64,000 nucleotides of DNA from Knoxdaviesia capensis (taxonomy: Eukaryota > Ascomycota > Sordariomycetes > Microascales > Gondwanamycetaceae), in the NCBI GenBank assembly GCA_001510575.1, contig LNGK01000004.1, positions 1,852,537 to 1,916,536 on the forward strand. Reading direction: 5' to 3'. Below are positions 42,936-54,276 of this stretch, one piece after another. Numbering within the stretch: the first letter of the stretch is position 1; every line of letters begins with the position of its first letter. The notes under the pieces are model-generated. The model was given only the letters and a program-made list of their open reading frames with translations, did no database searches and was not told where the DNA came from. A program made the position numbers and the translations under genes.

Positions 42936-44724
42936 TTACTCTGCTTTCTTCGCCCGGGCCTCCTCCGCCCGCTCGCGCCGCCGCTTGCGCCACGCCTTGA
43001 TCTCATTGATCAACGCGAGGAACAACGGCGCACACACGGGTCCGAGGAGGGGCAAGTAGACAGCCACCTTGTGCTCCTCGGGGAAGTAGAGCTGGCCAAC
43101 CATGCTCTTCTCGAAGAACGCCCGCTCGGCCTCCTCCTCGGCAACACGGGCGTGCTCAAGGCCGCGCGGCTCGCCCAGCGTTGCGCACGCTTGCTCTAGG
43201 TGCGAGATGCTCTTCACCACGCCGTCGGAGACACTCCGCGGGATGGCGATTGAGGGGAGAGCCTGGGTGAGGCGCGCGAGCGAGCCGAGGGTGGACGCGG
43301 CGCGTTGCAGGAGGTCGGCGCTACGCACGCGCGAGAGTGTCGCCAGTCGGAGCGGTAGCGAGCCGGTCTGCGGGGTGCCTATTAGGCTCAGGAGATCACC
43401 GGCAAAGGTAAGCATCGCATCCTTGAGCGCATCGGACGACAGGTGCGAGCCGTCTGCCGCGGTGGCTGCAGGTGGCGTCAGGAGGTGGACTGAACCCCAT
43501 TTGGAAATGAGCCATGACTGCGATGTAGCCGCAGAGATACCATCGGCGGCTTGGATGGTTTGGTTGCCGACGAAAACAACGAAGTTGATGGTCGGCGCAG
43601 CGCCAATCGAAGGCGATAGAGGCCACTCGGCAGAGTTGATGAAGTAGGCTAGGTCTTCGCGGCGCAGAACAGCTGATTGCACACCGGGGGTAGCATATAA
43701 CTGCACCTGGGTGTCAATAGTGAAGTTGTGAATCGGCCGGAGAACGGTCAGGATCGGTCGGAGGTACTCGTCAACGGCGGCTTCGATATCCCAAGTATTC
43801 GGGGTGGGGCCGTCCGTGAACAAAGAGAATGTCAAGTGGTACGTCGGGGAGTACTGCAGAGAGCGCGTCGAGCGTTTCGACAGTGCATCGGCAACATCTG
43901 CAGACAAACTCTTCGAAGGATCGTTACCGCTCCCCCCGTTGGTCGCGGCGGCAGAGGCGGGGCTCCCGGACAGGATGTAAGAGATCACGGCACGCTCCTC
44001 CGCAAAGGTAGTACGCAGCTCAGATGCAATGTAGGTAGCCAGAGCGGACGACGACTGCGACGGGTGCGACGGTGCTGTGTTCGGCGGGTACGTGATTGTG
44101 ATTATGGGTTCGTGTGGGTCGAGCGCAGAGCGGAGCGCATCGCCCGGCTCCAGCCGGATGGCCAGGGCAATGCCATCGCGCACCCGCGTGATGGACTGGC
44201 CGGGCGCACTGGTCGCAGCGTTGGGGGAGAGGTGTAGCCGCAGGTGGTGGGCAGTGAAGTCGTTGAGATCATCGAGCGCGTGTTGTGTGTGGCGGAGGAG
44301 GTTCTCGGCGTCTTGGTCTTGCATCGACGCGGCTTGAATGGCAACTTGGAGAGGAAACACGGGGCGGCAAGCCTAAAAGGTGAAGGGGGGGCATATCAGC
44401 GGACTGGACAGAGTAGCATTAGAGATACTGGACGCTGGCAATTACCTTTCCTTCCGCCCAGCTCATCATTTCATCCAGTGGGAGCGTCGCTCGGTAGATC
44501 GTCGTTGTTGACCACCAGAATGGCAGCCCTAGGAAGATGACAATCAGCCAGAACGACACAATCACCCACGTCCTTCTCCGAATATCAGAGGGCGACTCCG
44601 GGGGCGGTTCTTTCTCCGGGGGGCTTGACGGAGCGGGCTCCGCAATCTCAACGGTCGTGCGTAGCGGTTCTTCGGCAATGGCCGAGGCCACGGCTTCCGT
44701 GCGGGTGTCTAGACCATCGGCCAT
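42936..44724 (-). CDS. GPI17: GPI transamidase subunit PIG-S/Gpi17
   Basis: Two exons on the minus strand, 44,724-44,446 and 44,372-42,936, give 571 residues. The intron is 73 bp and phase 0. The N-terminus is short, Pro/Glu-rich and cytosolic, followed by membrane helix TWVIVSFWLIVIFLGLPFWW. A long lumenal domain comes next, then a second helix VAVYLPLLGPVCAPLFLALI near the C-terminus. The signatures LPFWWSTTTIYRA and YFINSAEWPLSP are characteristic of PIG-S. The protein is part of the ER complex that attaches GPI anchors to secreted proteins. The last four residues, KKAE, fit the KKxx ER-retrieval signal. Length matches the family. Confidence 0.92.
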
Positions 44725-45791
44725 GGCGATGGTTGGAAGAGCGCGGTACCGCGCCGCGGGGTGGGGAATGAAGGGAGAGAAAGGGAGTGACTATGAAGCA
44801 GAGAGAATGAAAAAGAGCGTGATAAAAGAAAACAACTGATGCTTATCAAAAGATGCAAACGAAGGAAAATCCAGTTAGAAAGGAATGGAACCGTCAATTG
44901 GAGAAGGACAAGATTTGTGTTGTGTGAATAGCTTCAACATTGAAGCTCCTGAAAGTTGTCCAGAGTGGTGTGGCTGAAGAAACCGGCCAAGGTGGGGCGG
45001 CTGTGGCGTATGCCTCCTAACCCTAACATAACCCTAGCACTTAGGGTTGGCTCTTCTCAGGCCCCGGATGCGGAAACGTGCTGGGCTCCGGTTTTATTCC
45101 ACACTAGCTCCCGATGCCGGCCTGTGAACAGTGGATATTTATTGGATATTTATTGAATATAAGTTATCTCCAAGTGTTCCTCAGGTATCTTCCACGCTTG
45201 ATTAACCTAGTGGCCCATATTGTGCGGGTTGAGTGAATACTCGAGACTCTGACTGGATATACGGTGAGCCTGACTTACACGGATAAGCCATCCCACTGCT
45301 CTTGATGCAGCGGAAGAACCACTCATTGGCTTGTGACAAAAGAGGCTTTCAAGTCCGTGGAACTGACTCAAACGGGAGAATCGCATCATTGATTGGACCC
45401 TAGACCCAGTCGCCAATCTTCGCCAGTGACCAGGTCTGCCCCTGTCAACTTGCCTATATTCCGGGGGTACTCGGCCTTTTACCAGCAAGTCGTTTGTCAG
45501 ACCTGGCTTAGGGCTTGCTGGCTGTCTGGACTGGGCCCAGTATTTCAAAAAGCCCATATCCGCTCGTCTTTTGACAGACTTGTCACCACGGAATCAGAGA
45601 ACCCAAAGGCCAAAACAACCAGCACAAGCAGACCACATCTGAAATCAAGCACGTCGTATATTGGACGCTTCTAGACTCTTCTTCACCTTGGCTTTGTGCT
45701 ATAGAAGACTCCATTGCCTGTCTCCCCTGCAGCTGCCGCTGAATCTGGCTTCCAACTCTCTCCCAGCCGCCTCCCCTCACACCGTTGCAGG
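44725..45791. promoter_or_regulatory. Divergent promoter region with inverted teloboxes
   Basis: 1.07 kb between the divergently transcribed PIG-S gene and the first Zn2Cys6 regulator. AACCCTAA at 45,019-45,026 and TTAGGGTT at 45,041-45,048 are exact telobox octamers in opposite orientation, with an AACCCTAG half-match between them. No gene is seen. A shared regulatory element is possible but unproven. Confidence 0.5.
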
Positions 45792-48700
45792 ATGCTCTCG
45801 AAGCGGCGGGAAGAGGACGACGACCATTTGATGGCCGGCACCGCTGATGTCAACGGCGGCGCCAGCCCGGGTGGAAGCACCGACCCAGATGCCCCGGCCG
45901 GCCTGAACTCTGCATCGATCGCGTCGGTTGCAGCTGGGTCCACGGGAACGGCACCAGCAGGTGCTATGCCGAAGAGCGGGTCGGCACGTGTGTGGAAGGC
46001 CTGTGCCGCATGTCGGCGGAAGAAGGTGGGACTGCCCTCACTTTGAAGACGGGGCGTGCTCCAGTGGGACACTGAAGACTGCCCTTACCTTGATGGCCGC
46101 TTGCTGACCTTTCTCTCCGAGTCCAGATCAAATGTGACGGGAAGACCCCGTGTCATAACTGCAGTTCACGGAACAAAACATGTGAATACCCGGGAAGCAC
46201 AGACAACGCTTCATCCAGCCGGCAGTATGTTCCCTTCCTCAACAGTCCAACAGCATAACGTCTTCCCCGCCTCGTGCCCATGCTGACTCTCCACTCCTGT
46301 CAGATATGCCGGCTCTTTCGAGACCCGTGTCCAGCAGATGGACATGTTGTGTCATCGGCTAGAGTCTCTTGCCGCCGAGCTCAGCACATCAATTGAAACA
46401 CTCAACAGCCAGAACCAGACACTCTCGCAGGGGCAGCCACCATCAGATGATTTAGTCCAGGCAGCCCAAGTCCTCCGGTCGATGCCGGATCTGCGCAGTG
46501 TTCGGGAAAAGGTTCGCAGCAGTATCGACGAAGGCGAGTCCGTTGACCGGAGACGCGGATCCTCCTTCAGCTTGCGTGGGGCGGCCGCGGCTGGAAGGCG
46601 GCCCTCAGGAGCAGCCAATGCCACTGGTGACTCTGTGGATGACGCTCAGCGTAAAGCTGTCCTTCAGCCCCAACAACAGGCCAATGATACCACCACGTCG
46701 GAGTCCGACGAGGACGCCGCGTATAGTGACGGAGACGCCGGCCCCGAACTTTCACGGCCCGGTCTCGACTCTGGCCCTGAATCCGCCTCAAGCAAGGCCG
46801 GAGCACTTGTCCGGGACTCATACGGCAGACTAAGGTAACTGGCCGGGCCCCTGTTGGCAACTATAGAGTTAAGCTAACCTTCCTTCTATAGATTTGTCGG
46901 CGGATCCGCCAATGCCATGCTTATCGAAGCGGTCCACAGTCTATCCCCCGCTGCCCCAACCTCGGCGTCAAACACACCGCTGGAGGTCGGCCAGGCTCCG
47001 CCGACGGAGGCACAAACCGCCAAAGACCTTGAAATCCCGCTGTTCGTTCGCGGGAAAATCTGGCCGGCAGTTCCGTTCCTCCCACGGCCGGACGAGCTCA
47101 GCCGGCCGCCGCAGTACATTGCCGACATTCTAGTGGGTCTGTACTTCGACAAGCTGCACGCCACATTCCCAGTGCTGTTCAAGCCACATTTCTTGCAACG
47201 GTACCGGGAGATGGTGCGCGGCGGCTCGGCGGCTAATACGGCGCGGGACCCAAAGTTCCTGTTGCTGTTCTTCTCGGTGTGCGCCTGCGCGTCAAGTCTG
47301 TGGCAGGCCGGAGGAGCCGGCAATCAGGATTCTGGCGGGTTTGCCGGGTTCGAGTACTACGAGAAGGCTTTGTTGCTGTACTTTTCGTCTGTTGGCGAGG
47401 CTTCGGTTGAGCGGGTTCAGTGCCTGGCTCTGCTATCAATGTGCTCTGCGGGGTGGAACACTCTTACTCAAAGTTGGCTCCTTGCCGGCCAGGCAGTCCG
47501 AGCTGCCATGGATATTGGATTGCATATGAGTAGTCAACTGGTAGGCTCTGGTTGCCCCCTTAACTAGTATTGATGGAACAAGATTGTTACTAACAGCCCG
47601 ACCAGATGCTGCCGTTGACTCCAAACTCAGCTCCGTCCGACGCAAAGGAGTTTCTCAAACAACAGATCACTCGCCGCATATGGTGGTCTGTCTACACAAT
47701 TGACAGGTAAGAGTGCTTTATCTCTGGTTCCCGGCGAAAGGGTCTCATTCTAACACCCCTACTACCAGAGTCACGTCGACATGTCTCGGCCGGCCCATGT
47801 CGGCCCAGGATGAAGACGTTTACTGCGAGCTTCCCCTCGATCTCAGTGACGATGAGCTGGAATTCAACTTCCGCAACCAACGGCTCCCGGCGACCCCCAC
47901 ATCAGTATCTCGGCACGCTGGATCCAACACCTCTCCAACCTCGGTTGCACCATCCGGCTCGTCAAAATCAACCAGCGGCTTCCTTGCTTTCGGCCGCCTG
48001 TGCCGTATTGCCGGAAAGATCCAACAGCTAAATTCCCCACGCCGCATCCGCGAGCTTGCCTCCGGAGCATTAACCCGTGTGCGCCGGTTCCTTACTCGTG
48101 TCAGCACTCTAGCTGCCGAACTGCAGCGGTGGGAGGATAGTGTCCCGGAGGACCTTCGCGTACTTCAGCGGCGCAGTCACGACGATTCCGGACTCACTAT
48201 GGCAGTGATCATGGCTATTGTTCACGCTGGGTCCATATTAAACTTATACAGGTATGTTCGTCCTTATAGGCTCAGATGTATCGGTCAACGAACCTTATGC
48301 TAACGTCATTGGTGTTACTCTCGATGCTAGGTCCGTTGCCGGTCACCCCCGCCGTACCTCCGGCAGGCCAAACGACAGCGAAGTTGCGCACGCCATATCG
48401 CAATGCGTAAGCGCGGCAAAACGCTGCATCGACGCCGCCGAACTTGTGCGTGATCTAGTGCCGCCATCGCACCACCTTGCGTTCTGTGTTCACTACCTGA
48501 CTCTATCTGGAGTCGTGTTGTACGGTTCCCCCCACACATCACCATTTGTATCCAGCTTTTCCTAACAGATCAACTTGCAAATAGGTTACGCATGCCCACC
48601 GCCCAACCCAACGGTCAACTCATGGCTGATGTGGAAAAGTGCGTCCACTTCCTGAAAGATCTCGAATCCCGCTGGACGGGCGCGCGGCGGAGCAGAAGCA

Positions 48701-49194
48701 TCATCGAGCAGTTGCTCGCAGGGTACCAAGCACGCCTGAAAGAGCTGGGTGAGGCTCCTGACTCCGGGCCCGTGGTCCCTGTCCCAGCTGCGGCTCCGGG
48801 ACGTTGGACTCAGTATCCGCCGGCCCCACTAGATCCTCCACAGTCGACCCAACTGCGTCATGCGCCGCGGGTCAACTCCGGTGGGTTCCACCATCAACTA
48901 GCACCGCCGCACCACTTTGTGGCCCATGACTCGCCGTTTGGGTCGTCATCAGTGGATGGATCTGCTGCAGCTAGTAGTGTGGCCAGCTTTGTTGGCGGCG
49001 GAGGGGATGCTGGGCGGCCGCCGCCCAGTCGCGGGACGGTTGGAGGAGATCCGGCTACGGGTGCAGCTGCCGGAGTGGCTACGTGGTCAGCAGTGCCTGA
49101 AGACTCATCATTCTGGTTCCAGATCCCTGGATCCGAGTTGTTTGAGTTTGACACCCCGAACTACGGCTCCTTTCCGACGTTCCCGGGTACTTGA
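45792..49194 (+). CDS. Zn2Cys6 transcription factor with fungal-specific (MHR) domain
   Basis: Eight exons: 45,792-46,025; 46,127-46,224; 46,304-46,834; 46,892-47,540; 47,606-47,706; 47,769-48,251; 48,331-48,519; 48,585-49,194. They total 964 residues and every junction keeps frame. The binuclear zinc cluster is complete: Cys71, 74, 81, 87, 90 and 97, split by intron 1 after KK. A coiled-coil-like dimerisation stretch follows (MDMLCHRLESLAAELS). The fungal_trans domain starts around IADILVGLYFDKLHATFPVLFKPHF and includes RRIWWSVYTIDR and STCLGRPM. The C-terminus is Ser/Gly/Pro-rich with several acidic and aromatic residues, as in activation domains. The target genes are unknown. The last two junctions (exons 6-8) are the least certain. 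Confidence 0.88.
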
Positions 49195-49913
49195 TAGTGG
49201 TGAGAGGGGATAGACATCTTGCTACTAAGCACAACTCCTATGCTGCTAGCTGTGTACCTTACCTTACCACATTTGGAAAATACAATACCACCTGATTTCC
49301 GCCACGTACTGAAGAGAGACTGATGAGGCTGTATCAATGACTTTACAGAATCAATGGCATGGAGTGGGCGTGTGCGACTATCTAATCATCTGGAGCCGGC
49401 GTTGATCCGAATCCCTACATCCGATCTTGAACCTACCCACCACAGCAATCTTATCAGATTTCCAAATGCCAGATATTCAGAAAGTGGTATGTGCGCACCG
49501 ATGTCGGTAGCAGAACAGCCCGTTGAAGGGACGAATCATGATGTGTTAGGGTTAGGGTTCGCTCGGCCCGGGCTCCGTTCCGACCCCGCACATCCGGTCG
49601 ATAACAGGGGTCGCAGACGATGTGGATTTCCAGATATGGCGCCGGCTGTTTCCAACGGCCGCCGGAATCGTTCGACTCAACGTAGCTCTGAAGTGTTCGG
49701 AATTCCGATTTGCGGGTATTCCTCCCAATTATCAGCGAAGAGGCAAAACTTCTAAGCCGGAAGAGATTCTACAAGAATCGGATAACAGTCGTGTATAAGT
49801 GCAGCTGCCGATCTCTCTAGGATGTGCACTATTCCTCTATGAACCATAATACACATCTCCTCCGAACCCTAACCCTACCATAACCCCGAACTCACGTATA
49901 CATTCCCTTGAAC
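49195..49913. promoter_or_regulatory. Promoter region of the carboxymethylenebutenolidase-like gene with double teloboxes
   Basis: About 720 bp with no gene. Two telomere-type repeats occur: TTAGGGTTAGGGTT at 49,546-49,559 and AACCCTAACCCTA at 49,865-49,877, the second only 37 bp before the start codon. The nearness to the start suggests a real regulatory site for this gene. Confidence 0.55.
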
Positions 49914-51397
49914 ATGGCCGCCGAGTCTTCGGAAGTCCCTCTCCCCAGCGCCGCGAACATCTCGCTGGCGCCCAATGCCTCCATCCAGCCGCCGCTGACT
50001 CGCCGCGGCCATGGCCCCGGCCTGGTGGTGGTGGATCCCAGCTACAACCTGGCGCCGTTCCCGTCTGCGGAGCCCCCGTCGACTACCCTGGACCCGATGC
50101 CGCAGTACAAATGGGCCGAAGAGGGCTATGCTGTGGTCCGGGTGTCTTTTGGCACATTTGCTGCCGCTGAGGGAAGCTGGACGGCTGAGAATGCTTTGGT
50201 GAAGGCGATCGAGGCGATGAAGAATCTCCCGGAGTGTGATGACAAGACCAAGGTGACGGTTCTAGGTAGGCAGATATGACCGGCAACACATATAGGACGC
50301 GGCACATAGCCAGTGCTAACATTTCTGAATTGCAGTGTATGGAACTCCGGAAGAGTACCCGTCTGGCTTCGCTGAGACCTTCAAGGCAGCACTGGCCAAG
50401 CTGCCCGAGCTCCAGAGCACCGTGACTTACGTGTCCTCCTGGGATCTGTCGACCGCCACCAGCAAGCCGGAGCTGATGCAACTCGGCGGAGTCAAGGCGG
50501 CCCCGACTTCCCTGGCTGCCGGGGTCACAGTGTACACGTACGACCAAGTAAAGTCGGCGGCGTTCATTGTCCCCGGTTTGCCGGACTTCAACTACGCCGC
50601 CGCTGCTCTGGCCCACAGCCGCTCGGTCGCTTTCATTAAGCCGCTCATGGGCGGCCCGTTCTTCGACCTGGAGCCGATCTGGGAGGAGCACGCGTACTTC
50701 GAGTTCGAAGACCGGTCGGCTGAGAAGACCATGGGCACTATGGTCAAGGAGCCTTATGTCAACCATATCCCGACTGTAAGTGAATAGGCCAAATACATCT
50801 CCCCAACGAACACTGCTAACCACTAAACATGTGTAGATGACGGGAGGGATTGGTCGGAAGCTGCTTACGCACTTCTACAAGAACCATTTCATCTTCTCTA
50901 ACCCGGAGGATGTCACTATGGAACTCATCAGCCGGACTGTCGGCGTTGATAAGATCATCGAGGAGTTCGTGTTCACGATGACGCACGACCGCGAGATTGA
51001 CTGGCTGTAAGTACAGTATCCCCCTCCCGTGTTGTCTGCAATCCCAACTACAGTATCAAACACTAACATCTTGATTCCATCCAGTCTTCCCGGTATTCCC
51101 GCCACCGGCAAGTCCATGCGTATCCCGTTCTGCGCCGTGGTCAACATCCGTGGTGATCGCCTGTACCACGAGCACATTACCTGGGACCAGTCGACGGTGC
51201 TGCGCCAGATCGGATTGCTGCCGGAGTGGCTGCCGTGGCCGTATCCTGTTCCGGGTCACGAGGGGAAGAAATTCGAGTTTAAGGTTCCGGTTGGAGGAGT
51301 TGAGACTGCGAATAAGCTCCAGGACCAGCGCAGTGTTGAGAGTAACGGAATGTTCTTCTCCACGGCTGGAGGTGCTCTGAGAGAAGTTAAGGAGTAG
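49914..51397 (+). CDS. Carboxymethylenebutenolidase-like / SnoaL-like fusion protein
   Basis: Four exons, 49,914-50,265, 50,336-50,775, 50,837-51,006 and 51,085-51,397, give 424 residues. The first 240 residues resemble the alpha/beta hydrolase of dienelactone hydrolases, but I see no G-x-C-x-G or G-x-S-x-G nucleophile elbow. From about 240 on comes a NTF2/SnoaL-like domain with EEHAYFEFEDRSAEKTMGTM, EPYVNHIPTMTGGIG, THDREIDWLLPG and RLYHEHITWDQ(S)TVLRQIGLLP. Fungal proteins of this architecture are usually annotated carboxymethylenebutenolidase, an enzyme of aromatic-ring degradation. The well-conserved SnoaL half is more likely to carry any activity. The gene converges on the aldo-keto reductase, 78 bp away. 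Confidence 0.8.
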
Positions 51398-51475
51398 TTG
51401 TATAGAATATTATGTCCAGATTAATGAACGATGGTTGCTATTCTAAACCATTTTGTTTCCTATGTATCATTGCTT

Positions 51476-52501
51476 CTATTCAACCAACACACTATCCTCT
51501 CCTGGGTATGTTCGAATCTTGATATCCTTTCCGGCCTCATTAATCTCTAGGATTTCCCCTTCCTCCAGCTTGAACCCGTCAACACCCTTAACAATAGATG
51601 CCATACGTTCCGGCTTGGAGGTAGTAGTGACAACAGGCATATCCTGGTCAAGTGCCCACCGCAGAAGCACCAGCGTATCATCAACGCCATACTTGGTCGC
51701 GATCCGGGACACCACGGGGAGAACCGCACTGGCACCCTTCAACGGTGTCAAGGTCGAGTAACTCTCGCAGACGATTCCCTCCTTCTTCAGATACGCCCGC
51801 AGTTCCGGCTGCTGCAGATGGGCATGGAGCTCAACCTGGTTCACCGCTGGCCGGATGGTGGCCGTAGCAAGAATGGCGGAGATGTGGCGGATGGCGCAGT
51901 TTGACACCCCGATTGATTTGGCCAGGCCGGCTTTCTGGCACGCTTCAAGTGACGCCCAGGTAGCCTGTAGCTCAGTATCCGTCAGGCTTCCAGGCATGTG
52001 AAGCATGTAAAGGTCGACATAGTCGGTCTGCATCAGCTCCAGTGATGACTTCAAGTCACCCTCAAGGTTTGAGTTGTCCAGGCCTTTAAATGCCAGGAAT
52101 ATATCTGATCGGGGGACTCCTGACTCCTGCAGGGCCACACCGAGCTCCCGTTGGTTGGAATAATCTATAGACTCAAAGTTAGTACAGAGTTCGAGGCATA
52201 GACTCAAAGCAATGGGCGGTTTCCTTGGCGGCCGCTGAGCCCCGGACGTCCGGGTGGGGCCGTGACGTTGACTTACACACGGCAGCATCAAGATGCCGGA
52301 ATCCAGCCGCCAGAGCAGCCTTGATACCGTCAACGATCTTTCTGTCGATATCCCCGGGGCTCTCTCGCATCCACACGGTTCCAACACCGTAGGCAACCTG
52401 ATATCAGTGTTAGTACTTGGGAGGGGCTTATCATTGAATATAGGGAGAGTGCTTACCTTGGGCATTTTTACCCCTGAGGTGAGAGTCAGTATTCCCGCCA
52501 T
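51476..52501 (-). CDS. Aldo-keto reductase
   Basis: Three minus-strand exons, 52,501-52,457, 52,397-52,277 and 52,164-51,476, give 284 residues. The start MAGILTLTSGVKMPK supplies the beta-hairpin that opens the AKR barrel. The catalytic tetrad is visible: Asp52 (HLDAA), Tyr57 (VYYSN), Lys82 (LAFKG) and His111 (LYMLHMPG). SIGVSNCAIRHI, NQVELHAHLQQPELRAY and the C-terminal cofactor segment TTTSKPERM, which fits NADPH binding, follow. It should reduce aldehydes or sugars. It sits next to a zinc polyol-type dehydrogenase on the same strand, so a joint role in sugar or aldehyde metabolism is plausible. The tiny first exon was found by reading the MPK/VAYGVGTVW junction. Confidence 0.9.
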   Translation of the reverse strand: MAGILTLTSGVKMPKVSTLPIFNDKPLPSTNTDIRLPTVLEPCGCERAPGISTERSLTVSRLLWRLDSGILMLPCVSQRHGPTRTSGAQRPPRKPPIALSLCLELCTNFESIDYSNQRELGVALQESGVPRSDIFLAFKGLDNSNLEGDLKSSLELMQTDYVDLYMLHMPGSLTDTELQATWASLEACQKAGLAKSIGVSNCAIRHISAILATATIRPAVNQVELHAHLQQPELRAYLKKEGIVCESYSTLTPLKGASAVLPVVSRIATKYGVDDTLVLLRWALDQDMPVVTTTSKPERMASIVKGVDGFKLEEGEILEINEAGKDIKIRTYPGEDSVLVE

Positions 52502-53072
52502 TGCGATATATGTGCACCCAACAGAAGCTTCAAACTGTGGAATTGAGTTGGATGATTCCTTTAGGTTATCTGTTTGATTTCCTTCAAGTAGTCGGAAGGT
52601 CTTTTGATCATGCATATATCCTCGCTTCAGATACGTGCAGGACTTCTTGATTACTCTTGAAAACACAACACAACACTCTTACTTTTCCCTGTAGAAGATA
52701 ACTGATAAGTGCAGATAACTGCGCGGGGTACTACGGGAACGCGGACTTGGCCCGCGCGTGAAAGCACCCAATAGGGTCAGAGCATGCACTGTTTTATGCA
52801 GGGTGCAACATCCGACGAGAGCTATTTTCGTGGGGGCTTAGTGCGGAGGCTCAGATGTCTCCGGTTCAAGGATGAGCGTTGATCACACTGTGAACCGGCG
52901 CTTGCAAGCGTTCACCTATGGCATGGTTGTGCATGTTCGTGTCAGTGGCTAGGGTTATTCAGGGTGGATATGGGCTACCACTTCGAGTCTTCTACCAGCA
53001 CCCTCGGCAGAAGACGTAGCAAATCAGATAATTCTTCCTAAACTCCATATATGCATGAACTATCAATCTAAT
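52502..53072. other. Intergenic region upstream of the aldo-keto reductase
   Basis: 571 bp between the aldo-keto reductase start and the end of the dehydrogenase, both on the minus strand. It must carry the reductase promoter and the dehydrogenase 3' UTR. I see no further element. Confidence 0.5.
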
Positions 53073-54276
53073 CTACTCTTGGTTCTTGATAATAATCTTG
53101 ATGTCCTTCCGCGCGTGCTGGGCCTCGAAAGCCTCTCCGGCCTGTGTCAATCCATACGTCGAAGTGATGAGAGGCTTCAAGCTGACCTTGCCACGGGCCA
53201 ACAGGCTAATGGCATCGGCAAAGCATCCAGGGGTGTATCTCACGGTTCCTAGGAGAGATTGTTAGCTAATACTGTCATGACCAGTTCGTTATCTGCCGGG
53301 CAACAACCTACCCTTGATGTTAAGCTCGCGGGCCGTGAGCAGGAACAACGGCACAGCAGTAAGAGGGCGTCCCAGACCAGCCTGGATGCAAGTACCACCG
53401 GGCTTGAGCATGCAGATGGCCATCTGAGCGCACACCTCCGCACCGGAAGCTTCCACAGTGACGTCGAAGCCAGCGCCGACATCCTGCTCACCGATGATCT
53501 GCTTCGCGTAGTCCTGGGCGAACGAGAGCGAGTCTTTCGCAGTCGGGTCGGAGTTCTTGGGGGTGACGATTCCCGCGTCGGCGCCGTATGACACGGCGAA
53601 GTCGGTGCGCGACTTCTCAATGTCGAACATGACAATCTTCTTCACGCCGTACGCCTTGCTCACCGCCAGGATAAGCAGGCCAAGGGGGCCACAGCCGCTG
53701 TTGAACACCGGGTCAGCATCAAGTTCACGACACGGAACTAACAGCCCCAGATCTTACTCACAAAATGGCCATGGTCTGGTTGGCGCTCAGACTGGCCCGG
53801 CGCGCAAGCTGCACGGCGATAGCCAGCGGCTGGATGGCACCGGCCTCCTCCCACGACACGGACTCCGGTATCGGCACGGTCATCGAGGCCGGGCAGGTGA
53901 AGTACTGGCACAGCGTGCCGTCGGTGGGGTCCAGGCCGCAGTACTTCAGGTTGGCGCAGATGTTGGGGTTTCCGCGCACGCAGAACTCACATTCCATGCA
54001 GGCGAAGCCCGGCTCGACGGCCACGCGCTGGCCAACAGTGCGGTCGCTCACGGCGCTGCCGACCTGCACGATCAGGCCCGACGACTCGTGGCCCATGACC
54101 AGCTGGCGGGACACGGTCGAGCTCTCGTAGTTGTGGCAGTCGGAGCCGCAGATGCCGGTGCTCATGATCTTGACAAGCACCTCATTGGGGCCCGGGGGCA
54201 CAATAGGCCGTTCCTGGATCTCAACCGTGCGGGCGGCAACCCACACACAGGCACGGTTCGACGTAGGAGTTTCCAT
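53073..54276 (-). CDS. Zinc-dependent polyol-type dehydrogenase (sorbitol/xylitol/L-arabinitol dehydrogenase family)
   Basis: Three minus-strand exons, 54,276-53,762, 53,697-53,312 and 53,248-53,073, give 358 residues. Catalytic zinc ligands: Cys43 in STGICGSDCHNY and His63-Glu64 in MGHESSG. The structural zinc site is complete, with Cys93, 96, 99 and 107 in FACMECEFCVRGNPNIC. The cofactor fold shows FGCGPLGLL, and the acidic residue in MFDIEKS favours NAD over NADP. The family oxidises polyols or sugars such as xylitol, sorbitol and L-arabinitol. The specific substrate cannot be fixed from sequence alone. It probably acts in the cytosol, as no targeting sequence is visible. Confidence 0.9.
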
